Positions 15,836 through 21,681 of a stretch of DNA of 21,681 nucleotides are shown here, piece after piece. Numbering within the stretch: the first letter of the stretch is position 1; every line of letters starts with the position of its first letter. This DNA comes from Gammaproteobacteria bacterium UBA6173. GTDB taxonomy: Bacteria > Pseudomonadota > Gammaproteobacteria > Pseudomonadales > Pseudohongiellaceae. The stretch is taken from contig DITX01000188.1 of the NCBI GenBank assembly GCA_002422225.1, forward strand, positions 30,042-51,722. Reading direction: 5' to 3'. The position numbers were made by a program, and so were the translations under genes. The notes under the pieces are model-generated. The model ran no database searches. It was given only the letters and a program-made list of their open reading frames with translations, and had not been told where the DNA came from.

Positions 15836-16090
15836 ATGCTGCATTTATATACCACTGCGGGCTGTCATCTTTGTGAAGATGCCGAAGCCATTCTGAATTA
15901 TTGCCAGCGGTATTTTCCTGAGGTGCAGTGGTTATCCATTGAAATTGCTGACGACGAGGTCTTGGTGCAACGCTTTGGTGTGCGCATTCCGGTTATTGCG
16001 TTTACCAGCACGGGGGCTGAACTGGATTGGCCCTTTGATCCGGGCCAGGTGATGGCGTTTATCAAATCCCAAACAGACGTCGTGCGTTAG
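15836..16090 (+). CDS. Glutaredoxin-like DUF836 thiol protein
   Basis: This 84-residue protein has a thioredoxin fold signature of the DUF836 (glutaredoxin-like) family: beta strand LHLYTTAGC, redox motif Cys10-His-Leu-Cys13, and RFGVRIPVI with the cis-proline expected at Pro52. It is presumably a cytoplasmic thiol-disulfide or glutathione-linked reductase; the substrate is unknown. The start is two bases after the pyrD stop and no clear ribosome site is seen, so it is likely translated by coupling to pyrD. Its 3' end overlaps the 3' end of tatD on the other strand by 29 bases. Confidence 0.9.
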   Translation: MLHLYTTAGCHLCEDAEAILNYCQRYFPEVQWLSIEIADDEVLVQRFGVRIPVIAFTSTGAELDWPFDPGQVMAFIKSQTDVVR

Positions 16091-16850
16091 CCGTAGTCTC
16101 TTCGGCAATATCCGCAGGCGATCTCTCCGTGTAACGTGCAACCGTGCTCAGCACTTCCGTCAACCAGGCAGGTTCGTTACGTCGAGTTTTTGGTTTGGGT
16201 CGCAGGCTGCGGGGCAACAAATAAGGCGCATCAGTTTCCAGCAGCAATCTGTCGTGCGGAATATCTTTGACCAGTTCCAGTAAATGCTGTCCGCGCCGCT
16301 CGTCACAAATCCAGCCGGTAATGCCAATGTACATATCCATGTCCAAATAGTCATACAGTGCGGTCTTTTCATCGGTAAAACAATGTACCACGCCGCCACA
16401 AAGCTGATCACGATAGTCTTTGAGAATGGGATAAAAACGCGAATGCGCATCACGTTGATGCAGAAACACCGGTTTGCCGATCTCGACTGCCATCAACAAA
16501 TGCTCGGTAAACACTCTTTCCTGATCAGGTCGAGGGGAATAGTCGCGATTAAAATCCAGCCCGGTTTCACCCACGGCGCGTACCAAGGGGTTATTGAGCA
16601 AGGCGCGGATGCCCTTCAAGGTATCTGCATCGGCATGGGCAGCTTCATGCGGGTGGATGCCGGCAGTCGCCGATAGATTTGCAAATTGCCGGCATAAATT
16701 CAGCGCTTTTTGCGAGGCCGCTAAGGTGGTGCCGGTGACCAGGTGATGCACAATACCTGCTGCCACGGCCCGCTGAATTACCTCAGGCAGGTCATGGTCG
16801 AAGGATTCATGGCCCAGATTGGCGCCGATGTCGATAAGTGGAAAATTCAT
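16062..16850 (-). CDS. tatD: TatD family metal-dependent hydrolase / DNase
   Basis: TatD enzymes are TIM-barrel metallohydrolases with 3'-5' exonuclease activity on DNA/RNA and roles in oxidative DNA damage repair. The 262-residue product (start MNFPLIDIGANL) matches enteric TatD (about 260) rather than YcfH: the N-terminal metal motif is DIGANL, not HxHxD. Metal ligands by family alignment are Glu95 (VGETGLDFNRD), His131 (HQRDAH), His156 (HCFTD) and Asp207 (ETDAPYL). RRNEPAWL near residue 223 is also characteristic. An in-frame start at 16898 would add 16 residues without family similarity. No Shine-Dalgarno precedes the chosen ATG, but a -10-like TATACT does. It overlaps the tail of the glutaredoxin-like gene. 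Confidence 0.95.
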   Translation of the reverse strand: MNFPLIDIGANLGHESFDHDLPEVIQRAVAAGIVHHLVTGTTLAASQKALNLCRQFANLSATAGIHPHEAAHADADTLKGIRALLNNPLVRAVGETGLDFNRDYSPRPDQERVFTEHLLMAVEIGKPVFLHQRDAHSRFYPILKDYRDQLCGGVVHCFTDEKTALYDYLDMDMYIGITGWICDERRGQHLLELVKDIPHDRLLLETDAPYLLPRSLRPKPKTRRNEPAWLTEVLSTVARYTERSPADIAEETTANARRLFGI

Positions 16851-16858
16851 GGCGCGCG

Positions 16859-16864
16859 AGTATA
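16859..16864 (-). promoter_or_regulatory. -10-like TATACT just upstream of tatD
   Basis: TATACT on the minus strand ends eight bases before the tatD ATG, so transcription would begin at or within a few bases of the start codon. Together with the absence of a ribosome site this suggests a leaderless or very short-leader message. No good -35 was found, so this is tentative. Confidence 0.3.
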
Positions 16865-16946
16865 CCAGAGCAAGCCTGTGTGCTGTATCGCTGCACACAA
16901 TCGATCCTGTGAGGTCTAATGTGCGGCCGGAGTGTGGTAGATTAAT

Positions 16947-16963
16947 TCCTTATCAAGGATAAT
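16947..16963 (+). promoter_or_regulatory. Possible ilvE promoter/operator: small inverted repeat and GATAAT
   Basis: TCCTT-ATC-AAGGA (16947-16959) is an inverted repeat that overlaps a -10-like GATAAT (16958-16963), about 47 bases before the ilvE start. The -35 position has no recognisable hexamer. It is the only promoter-like signal I see in the 111-base gap between tatD and ilvE. Confidence 0.25.
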
Positions 16964-17009
16964 ACCGCCCGCTGATATCAGACCAACACGCACAAAGCAG
17001 GTTTTGCAC

Positions 17010-18077
17010 ATGACTACTTCAATGGCGCCACAGACACAACTACCCGAAAAAAAGGCTCTGAACTGGGCCGAACTGGGCTTTTCATATCAGCCTACCGAAT
17101 ACCGTTTCCGCGCCCTTCACAAGGACGGTCATTGGTCTGAAGGCGAGTTGATTACCTCAGATATGATCAGTGTGCATGAAGGTGCACCTGCGCTGCATTA
17201 CGCCCAGCAATGTTTTGAGGGGCTGAAAGCTCAGACGGCGCCCGATGGCCGCGTGTTATTGTTCCGCCCGACGCTGAATGCCGAGCGTATGCGCCAGGCG
17301 GCAGGTCGTCTGCTGATGCCAGAAGTGCCTGAAGCGTTGTTTATTCGCGGTGTGGAGCAAGCGGTGCGTGCCAATTATGCCTGGATACCGCCGCATGGTT
17401 CTGGTGCTTCTTTGTATATACGTCCCATGCTGATAGGTGTTGGGCAGAATCTGGGGTTGAAGACCGCCAAAGAGTTTGAATTCAGGGTGTTTGTTTCGCC
17501 CGTTGGGCCCTACTACAAAAGTGCGGGTCTGGCTGTGATATCACTGGCCGTGTCTGATCTGGACCGTGCCGCGCCCTCAGGTACCGGCAACTATAAAATT
17601 GGTGCCAATTACGCGGGGGGGTTGCTGGCCACGCGCATGGCACAGGATCTGGGCGCAAATGAGGCACTGTTTCTGGATGCACGTGAACGTCGGTATATCG
17701 ATGAGGCAGGTTCCGCCAATATTGTGGTCGCCATGAAAGATGGCCGATTTGTGACGCCAGCCTCCAACGCGGTACTGCCCAGCGTGACCCGTCGCTCGAT
17801 CATGACCCTGGCTGAACAGGAAATGGGCTTGACCATCGAGCATAGAGCAATCGATTTGCGCGCAGAAATTGCCAACTTTGAAGAAGTCGCTGCCTGCGGT
17901 ACTGCGGCTGTGATTTCCCCCGTTGGTAGAATTTATGTGGATGGTCAGTGGCACCGTTTTTACGGAAACGGAGAGCTTGCTGGGCCTGTCATGCAAAAAC
18001 TCTATGGCTTGCTTGTTGGCATACAGCGCGGGGAACTGGCTGACAAGAACAACTGGGCACACAATGTAAGTATCTGA
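17010..18077 (+). CDS. ilvE: Branched-chain amino acid aminotransferase (type II, fold class IV)
   Basis: This PLP enzyme exchanges amino groups between glutamate and the 2-oxo acids of leucine, isoleucine and valine, the last biosynthetic and first degradative step. Start ATG at 17010 has AGG eight bases upstream and gives 355 residues; a TTG two codons earlier is less likely. The length and motifs match the longer type II group (also found in eukaryotes), not the roughly 309-residue enteric IlvE. Motifs seen: LHYAQQCFEGLKA near 62, YIRPML near 136, the PLP lysine Lys196 in GTGNYKIGANYAGG, FLDARERRYIDEAGSANI, and ACGTAAVISPVG, which helps bind the cofactor phosphate. It stands alone between divergent tatD and topA, with a hairpin after its stop. 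Confidence 0.95.
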   Translation: MTTSMAPQTQLPEKKALNWAELGFSYQPTEYRFRALHKDGHWSEGELITSDMISVHEGAPALHYAQQCFEGLKAQTAPDGRVLLFRPTLNAERMRQAAGRLLMPEVPEALFIRGVEQAVRANYAWIPPHGSGASLYIRPMLIGVGQNLGLKTAKEFEFRVFVSPVGPYYKSAGLAVISLAVSDLDRAAPSGTGNYKIGANYAGGLLATRMAQDLGANEALFLDARERRYIDEAGSANIVVAMKDGRFVTPASNAVLPSVTRRSIMTLAEQEMGLTIEHRAIDLRAEIANFEEVAACGTAAVISPVGRIYVDGQWHRFYGNGELAGPVMQKLYGLLVGIQRGELADKNNWAHNVSI

Positions 18078-18095
18078 TTTTATTGATATCCGGCG

Positions 18096-18126
18096 CCACC
18101 AATCTTGCTTGATTGCAAGTTGGTGG
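18096..18126 (+). terminator. 12-bp hairpin after ilvE
   Basis: Bases 18096-18108 and 18115-18126 pair as CCACCAA(T)CTTGC with GCAAGTTGGTGG, twelve pairs with a single bulged T and a TTGATT loop, starting 18 bases after the ilvE stop. No T-tract follows, so it may need Rho or only protect the 3' end. It separates ilvE from the topA promoter. Confidence 0.45.
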
Positions 18127-18173
18127 GCCGAATGACAAATTCTCTCGTGTGCCTGTCTGTTGCCAACTAGAGC

Positions 18174-18202
18174 TTGACCCTCAGTCGGCGAATCTTTATA
18201 TA
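18174..18202 (+). promoter_or_regulatory. Strong sigma70-type promoter of topA
   Basis: TTGACC (18174-18179) and TATATA (18197-18202) have the ideal 17-base spacing, each one or two mismatches from consensus. The following bases TGACGGC form a GC-rich discriminator, a common feature of supercoiling-sensitive promoters such as topA. Transcription would start near 18209, leaving a leader of about 80 bases containing a 5-bp hairpin CGCCT/AGGCG (18222-18239). Confidence 0.6.
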
Positions 18203-18277
18203 TGACGGCTTGATCACGTCACGCCTACGCCGCCAGGCGCTGCCGGAGCGCAGTGTCCTTTGCTTTAATATCAGGAA

Positions 18278-18289
18278 ATGAACAACTGA
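18278..18289 (+). other. Micro-ORF (Met-Asn-Asn-stop) abutting the topA start
   Basis: The leader reads AGGAA ATG AAC AAC TGA directly followed by the topA ATG. The tiny frame is the same as topA and ends at the base before it. The AGGA is only one base from the first ATG but 13 from the topA ATG, longer than usual, so ribosome choice between the two could matter. It may be accidental. Confidence 0.3.
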
Positions 18290-20920
18290 ATGAGTAAAAA
18301 TCTGGTTATTGTTGAGTCGCCTGCCAAAGCCAAAACCATTAACAAGTATCTTGGAAAAGAGTTTGTGGTGAAGTCCAGTGTGGGCCATATCCGCGACCTT
18401 CCCGTCTCCGGCAGTGGCAACGGACTGGCAGTTGACCCGGCTGAGCGTGCCCGCGAGGCCGCGAAAACCCGCAAACTCAGTCCTGACCAAAAAGCCGAAC
18501 ATAAGGAAAAGAAGTCTCGGGAACAGCTGATTTCACGTATGGGCGTGGATCCTGAACACGGTTGGCGTGCGCGTTATGAAATATTGCCTGGCAAAGAAAA
18601 AGTGGTGGCCGAGCTCAAGAAACTGGCAAAGTCTGCAGACACCATCTACCTCGCAACCGACTTGGACAGAGAGGGGGAGGCGATAGCTTGGCATTTAAAG
18701 GAGGCAATTGGTGGTGATGAGAGTCGTTATCGCCGAGTGGTATTTAACGAAATCACCAAAAAAGCTATCAAGGAAGCGTTCTCCCACCCGGGTGAGCTGG
18801 ATATGCGCTATGTGGAAGCACAGCAAGCGCGCCGTTTTCTGGATCGGGTAGTCGGATTTATGGTGTCGCCGCTGCTGTGGGCAAAAGTGGCGCGTGGTTT
18901 GTCTGCAGGACGTGTCCAGTCAGTAGCGATGCGTTTGATTGTAGAGCGTGAGCGCGAAATTCGTGCCTTTATTCCCGAAGAGTTCTGGGAATTGTTTGCG
19001 GATACCCGTACGAGCCACAAAGCTGCCCTGAGGTTGCAAGTAGTCAAACAAGCCGGTGAAAATTTTCGTCCGGGCAATGGCAAAGACACCGCTACTGCAC
19101 AGGCCCTGCTGCAACAGGCGCAGTTTATTGTCAGTGGTCGTGAAGATAAACCCACCAGTTCAAAACCTAAGCCGCCGCTGATTACCTCAACGCTGCAGCA
19201 AGCTGCCAGCACGCGTCTGGGTTTTGGTGTCAAAAAGACCATGACGCTGGCGCAGCGCTTGTATGAGGCCGGTTACATTACCTACATGCGAACGGATTCC
19301 ACTAATCTCAGTGCTGATGCAGTGGCCATGTGTCGCAGTTATATCGAAGAGCAGTTTGGCAAAAAATATTTACCGGAAGCGCCCATACAGTACAGCGCCC
19401 GCGATGGCGCGCAAGAAGCGCACGAAGCGATTCGTCCCACGGATGTGAATACGCTGCCGACGCAGCTGTCGGGTATGGAACGTGATGCTGAGCGTTTATA
19501 TGCCTTGATCTGGGCACATTTTGTGGCATGCCAGATGCCGCCGGCGCGTTATCTGAGCAGTCAGATTACCGTCATGGCCGCAGATTTTGAGCTGCGCACC
19601 AAAGGGCGCATCATGCAATTTGACGGCTACCTGAAAGTATTACCCAGCAAAGAAGAAGACGTGGTGCTCCCGGATGTATCAGCGGGCGAAAAGCTCAAGC
19701 TGGAGCAGCTGGAACCCAAACAGCACTTTACCAAACCTTCACCGCGTTATACCGAAGCAAGTCTGGTGAAAGAGCTTGAAAAACGTGGAATCGGACGTCC
19801 GTCAACCTATGCCGCCATCATCTCGACCATTCAGGAGCGTGGTTACGTCAAAGTGGAAAGCCGCCGCTTTTACGCGCAAAAAATGGGCGACATTGTTGCC
19901 GAGCGACTGGAAGAAAGTTTTACCGATCTGATGGATTATGACTTCACTGCAAAGATGGAAAGTTCGCTGGATGAAGTGGCGGCAGGCATCAAAAACTGGA
20001 AGCAGGTGCTGGATGAGTTTTATGCAGGCTTCTCAGAACAGTTGGCGCGCGCCTTCGCGGCTGATGACAAAGGCATGCGCGAAAACAATCCAACAGAGAC
20101 GGACATTCCTTGTCCGCAATGCGGTCGGCATATGCAAATCCGAACCGCCTCTACTGGCGTGTTTCTGGGTTGTTCAGGCTACGCTTTGCCGCCCAAAGAG
20201 CGCTGCAAAAGTACACTGAATCTTATCCCGGGTGAGGAGGCCATCAGCACAGACAGCGCTGAAGAAGCAGAGGAAGTTGAAAACCGGCTGTTGCGTGAGC
20301 GTAAACGCTGCAAATTGTGTAACGCTACCATGGACAGTTATTTGATCGATGGTCAACGCAAGATTCATGTGTGTGGTAATAACCCGGACTGCAGCGGCTA
20401 TGAGCTGGAAGCGGGCAATTACAAAATCAAAGGTTATGAGGGGCCTATTGTAGAGTGCGATAAGTGTGGCTCAGATATGCAATTAAAAACCGGTCGGTTT
20501 GGAAAGTATTTTGGTTGCACAAGTGAGAGCTGCGGTAACACGCGTAAGTTATTGCGCAGTGGGGAAGCGGCGCCGCCCAAGATTGCTCCGGTGGTGATGT
20601 CGGAACTGCGCTGTGAAAAAGTGGATGACCATTATGTGTTGCGTGATGGGGCGGCAGGTCTGTTTCTTGCTGCGAGCAAGTTTCCCAAGAATCGTGAGAC
20701 ACGTGCACCCTTGTTAAAGGAGTTGCTTCCCCATAAACATGAGATTGATCCCAAATATCATTATTTGTTGAATGGGCCGGTAAAAGATAAAGAGGGTAAT
20801 CCGTCTGTGGTGCGTTTCAGTCGTAAATTGCAGGAGCATTATCTGTTGACTGAGGTTGATAAAAAGCCAACAGGATGGAAGGCGGTGTATCGCAATGGTA
20901 AGTGGGTGGTGGAGGTTTGA
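18290..20920 (+). CDS. topA: DNA topoisomerase I (type IA)
   Basis: TopA relaxes negative supercoils behind RNA polymerase by a transient 5'-phosphotyrosine break. The 876-residue product begins with the Toprim domain (LVIVESPAKAKTI from residue 5; the acidic triad in DLDREGE, Asp124, Asp126, Glu128). The active-site tyrosine is Tyr332 in ITYMRTDST. Three C4 zinc ribbons begin at about Cys608, Cys674 and Cys723, followed by further C-terminal ribbon-like repeats ending GWKAVYRNGKWVVEV. Length is close to the enteric enzyme (865). The N-terminus matches MSKNLVIVE-type family starts, so 18290 is secure. It has its own promoter and converges on lexA across a 377-base gap full of stem-loops. Confidence 0.97.
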   Translation: MSKNLVIVESPAKAKTINKYLGKEFVVKSSVGHIRDLPVSGSGNGLAVDPAERAREAAKTRKLSPDQKAEHKEKKSREQLISRMGVDPEHGWRARYEILPGKEKVVAELKKLAKSADTIYLATDLDREGEAIAWHLKEAIGGDESRYRRVVFNEITKKAIKEAFSHPGELDMRYVEAQQARRFLDRVVGFMVSPLLWAKVARGLSAGRVQSVAMRLIVEREREIRAFIPEEFWELFADTRTSHKAALRLQVVKQAGENFRPGNGKDTATAQALLQQAQFIVSGREDKPTSSKPKPPLITSTLQQAASTRLGFGVKKTMTLAQRLYEAGYITYMRTDSTNLSADAVAMCRSYIEEQFGKKYLPEAPIQYSARDGAQEAHEAIRPTDVNTLPTQLSGMERDAERLYALIWAHFVACQMPPARYLSSQITVMAADFELRTKGRIMQFDGYLKVLPSKEEDVVLPDVSAGEKLKLEQLEPKQHFTKPSPRYTEASLVKELEKRGIGRPSTYAAIISTIQERGYVKVESRRFYAQKMGDIVAERLEESFTDLMDYDFTAKMESSLDEVAAGIKNWKQVLDEFYAGFSEQLARAFAADDKGMRENNPTETDIPCPQCGRHMQIRTASTGVFLGCSGYALPPKERCKSTLNLIPGEEAISTDSAEEAEEVENRLLRERKRCKLCNATMDSYLIDGQRKIHVCGNNPDCSGYELEAGNYKIKGYEGPIVECDKCGSDMQLKTGRFGKYFGCTSESCGNTRKLLRSGEAAPPKIAPVVMSELRCEKVDDHYVLRDGAAGLFLAASKFPKNRETRAPLLKELLPHKHEIDPKYHYLLNGPVKDKEGNPSVVRFSRKLQEHYLLTEVDKKPTGWKAVYRNGKWVVEV

Positions 20921-20935
20921 TTTAGTTTGGGTTGT

Positions 20936-21144
20936 TTAAAGTGCGGCCGCATCGGGAGGGCAGCGTGGTGGTGGACCAGCCGCATCTTTTGAGGGGGCGC
21001 CCGGCGGTGCGCAACTCAACGTCGCGGCTGCGCCGCTCCGGATTCGAACAGTGCTCCCGCTGGATCGGGCGCCCCCTCAAAAGATCAGCGCGGCTTGATT
21101 GGTCCGCCACCACGCTGCCCTCCCGATGCTCACTCCGGCTTTAA
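20936..21144. repeat. Large interrupted palindrome (MITE/REP-like or structured RNA) between topA and lexA
   Basis: Arm bases 20949-20978 pair with 21100-21129 at 29 of 30 positions (the exception can form a U-G pair as RNA). GCCGC (20979-20983) pairs with GCGGC (21090-21094), and 20984-21003 pair perfectly with 21066-21085. This gives about 55 pairs, with bulges TTGAT and CAGC only on the right arm. The 62-base loop contains a small GCGGC/GCCGC hairpin (21024-21036). Outside, TTAAAG (20936-20941) faces CTTTAA (21139-21144), so TTTAA occurs directly on both sides. No transposase or credible protein is encoded. Its place between two convergent stops would let it block transcription from both sides, whatever its origin. 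Confidence 0.85.
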
Positions 21145-21176
21145 GAGTCAGCGCAGGAAGTACGGCATTTATGCGG

Positions 21177-21300
21177 TAAAAGCGTAATCGAGGCAGGCAG
21201 ATCAAGGCGAAGGTGGATTCAAAAAGCGCAGTTTACGAATAGTAAATGAGCATTTTTTAATCCACCTTCAACGCAGAGCTGGCAACGCAGATAGCTTTTA
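21177..21300. repeat. Second inverted-repeat element, possible bidirectional terminator, running into the lexA stop
   Basis: The core 21209-21236 and 21242-21269 are 28-base inverted arms matching at 21 positions around a GAATA loop: an 11-bp outer GAAGGTGGATT stem, an A/T run, and an inner TTTAC/GTAAA stem. Each inner stem is followed, on either strand, by a T-run (ATTTTTT at 21251-21257 on plus; five Ts on minus opposite 21221-21225), as in a bidirectional intrinsic terminator. Outer TAAAAGC (21177-21183) and GCTTTTA (21294-21300) are also inverted, the latter containing the lexA stop. AACGCAGA is directly repeated at 21270-21277 and 21284-21291. An imperfect small palindrome (21161-21178) lies just before. 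Confidence 0.65.
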
Positions 21301-21681
21301 AGCGTGGCGGCGGATCACACCGACACTGATACCCTCAATCACAAACGTCTGGTGGCGCAAATCAACCACAATGGGCTGGTAGTCTTCATTTTCCGGGAGC
21401 AGGTGCAGCACATTGCGATCGGTGGTGTGGTGCAGGCGTTTGACGGTGACATCTTCGTCGAGCCTGGCAACTATGATGTCGCCATCGCGTGCTTGGGCGG
21501 TTTTGTGAACGGCCAATAAGTCCCCTTCAAAAATACCGGCGTTGATCATGCTGGTGCCTTTGACCATGAGCAGATAATCCGCTTTGGGGTAAAACAGCTC
21601 GGCGGGTATGCTGACATATTCGTCGATACATTCCTGCGCCAGAATCGGGCTGCCGGCGGCGACCTGACCAACCACGGGCAA
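21298..21681 (-). CDS. lexA: LexA SOS repressor, C-terminal part (5' end outside the window)
   Basis: LexA represses SOS genes and cuts itself when RecA filaments form on damaged DNA. The 127 visible residues correspond to about 76-202 of the enteric protein; the winged-helix DNA-binding domain is beyond the window edge, so SOS-box specificity cannot be judged. The self-cleavage site Ala-Gly is in VGQVAAGSP (bond at visible residues 9-10). The nucleophile Ser is in VKGTSM and the general-base Lys in VTVKRL. The frame is open to the edge; a TTG at 21681 is an internal leucine, not a start. The C-terminus ends VIRRHA at a TAA that is part of the outer arm of the neighbouring inverted repeat. 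No sulA-like gene is seen on the topA side. Confidence 0.96.
   Translation of the reverse strand: MPVVGQVAAGSPILAQECIDEYVSIPAELFYPKADYLLMVKGTSMINAGIFEGDLLAVHKTAQARDGDIIVARLDEDVTVKRLHHTTDRNVLHLLPENEDYQPIVVDLRHQTFVIEGISVGVIRRHA

Noticed and set aside
16921..16940. GTGCGGCCG and GCCGGAGTG words upstream of ilvE also found at the two ends of the topA-lexA palindrome
   Set aside because: Only nine-base matches without the adjoining arm sequence; probably chance, though a remnant end of the same element cannot be fully excluded.
17004..17009. TTG start for ilvE two codons before the ATG
   Set aside because: The ATG at 17010 has better spacing from AGG, and the two codons add nothing conserved.
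21030..21060. GTTCGAATCC on the minus strand inside the palindrome loop, resembling a tRNA T-loop
   Set aside because: The flanking T-stem positions do not pair (CACTG against CCGGA) and no acceptor or anticodon stem can be drawn.
20932..21144. A short frame across the large palindrome, with a similar frame on the other strand
   Set aside because: Both frames share pieces such as GRPLKR and TTLPSRC only because the DNA is palindromic; no ribosome site or known domain.

Overview
The window is a stretch of ordinary gammaproteobacterial chromosome, with all recognisable genes close to Gammaproteobacteria families. The run trpB-trpA-accD-folC-dedD-cvpA-purF, the complete MoxR/Bat aerotolerance cluster, and topA close to lexA resemble Pseudomonadales/Cellvibrionales-type genomes. 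The order and genus cannot be fixed from the sequence alone. There is no phage, plasmid, CRISPR, tRNA or rRNA signal.

Layout. (1) Positions 1-6875, plus strand: trpB (5' end outside the window), trpA, accD, folC, dedD (SPOR protein), cvpA and purF. This is a biosynthetic and envelope block with small gaps or overlaps. A perfect 10-bp hairpin lies over the trpA stop, and a candidate extended -10 promoter precedes accD. (2) Positions 6932-14563, minus strand: an apparently single operon, read moxR - DUF58 - DUF4381 - batA - batB/batC fusion - batD - yciH. It has a good sigma70-type promoter before moxR and overlapping or closely spaced genes from DUF58 onward. A MoxR AAA+ ATPase, two membrane VWA proteins, a DUF58 VWA-like protein and a secreted, membrane-anchored BatD form the usual module; the SUI1-domain protein YciH is translationally coupled to its end. 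(3) Positions 14772-16090, plus strand: pyrD and a glutaredoxin-like DUF836 gene, running tail-to-tail into tatD (minus), with a 29-bp overlap. (4) Positions 17010-20920, plus strand: ilvE and topA, each apparently its own unit. topA has a near-consensus promoter and a structured leader ending in a three-codon micro-ORF. (5) Positions 20921-21297: a 377-bp convergent gap between topA and lexA packed with stem-loops. (6) lexA (minus; its N-terminal part lies outside the window).

The most unusual object is in region 5: a roughly 180-210 bp interrupted palindrome whose arms form about 55 base pairs, immediately followed by a second inverted-repeat element that runs into the lexA stop codon. The first looks like a MITE/REP-type element or a large structured RNA or terminator; the second resembles a bidirectional terminator. 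No other copy was noticed in the window. The Bat operon has three points worth attention: a BatB-like VWA domain with a degenerate MIDAS, a BatB-BatC fusion that keeps a signal-peptide-like segment in its middle, and the coupling to yciH. I found no clearly novel protein system; the other genes are conventional.
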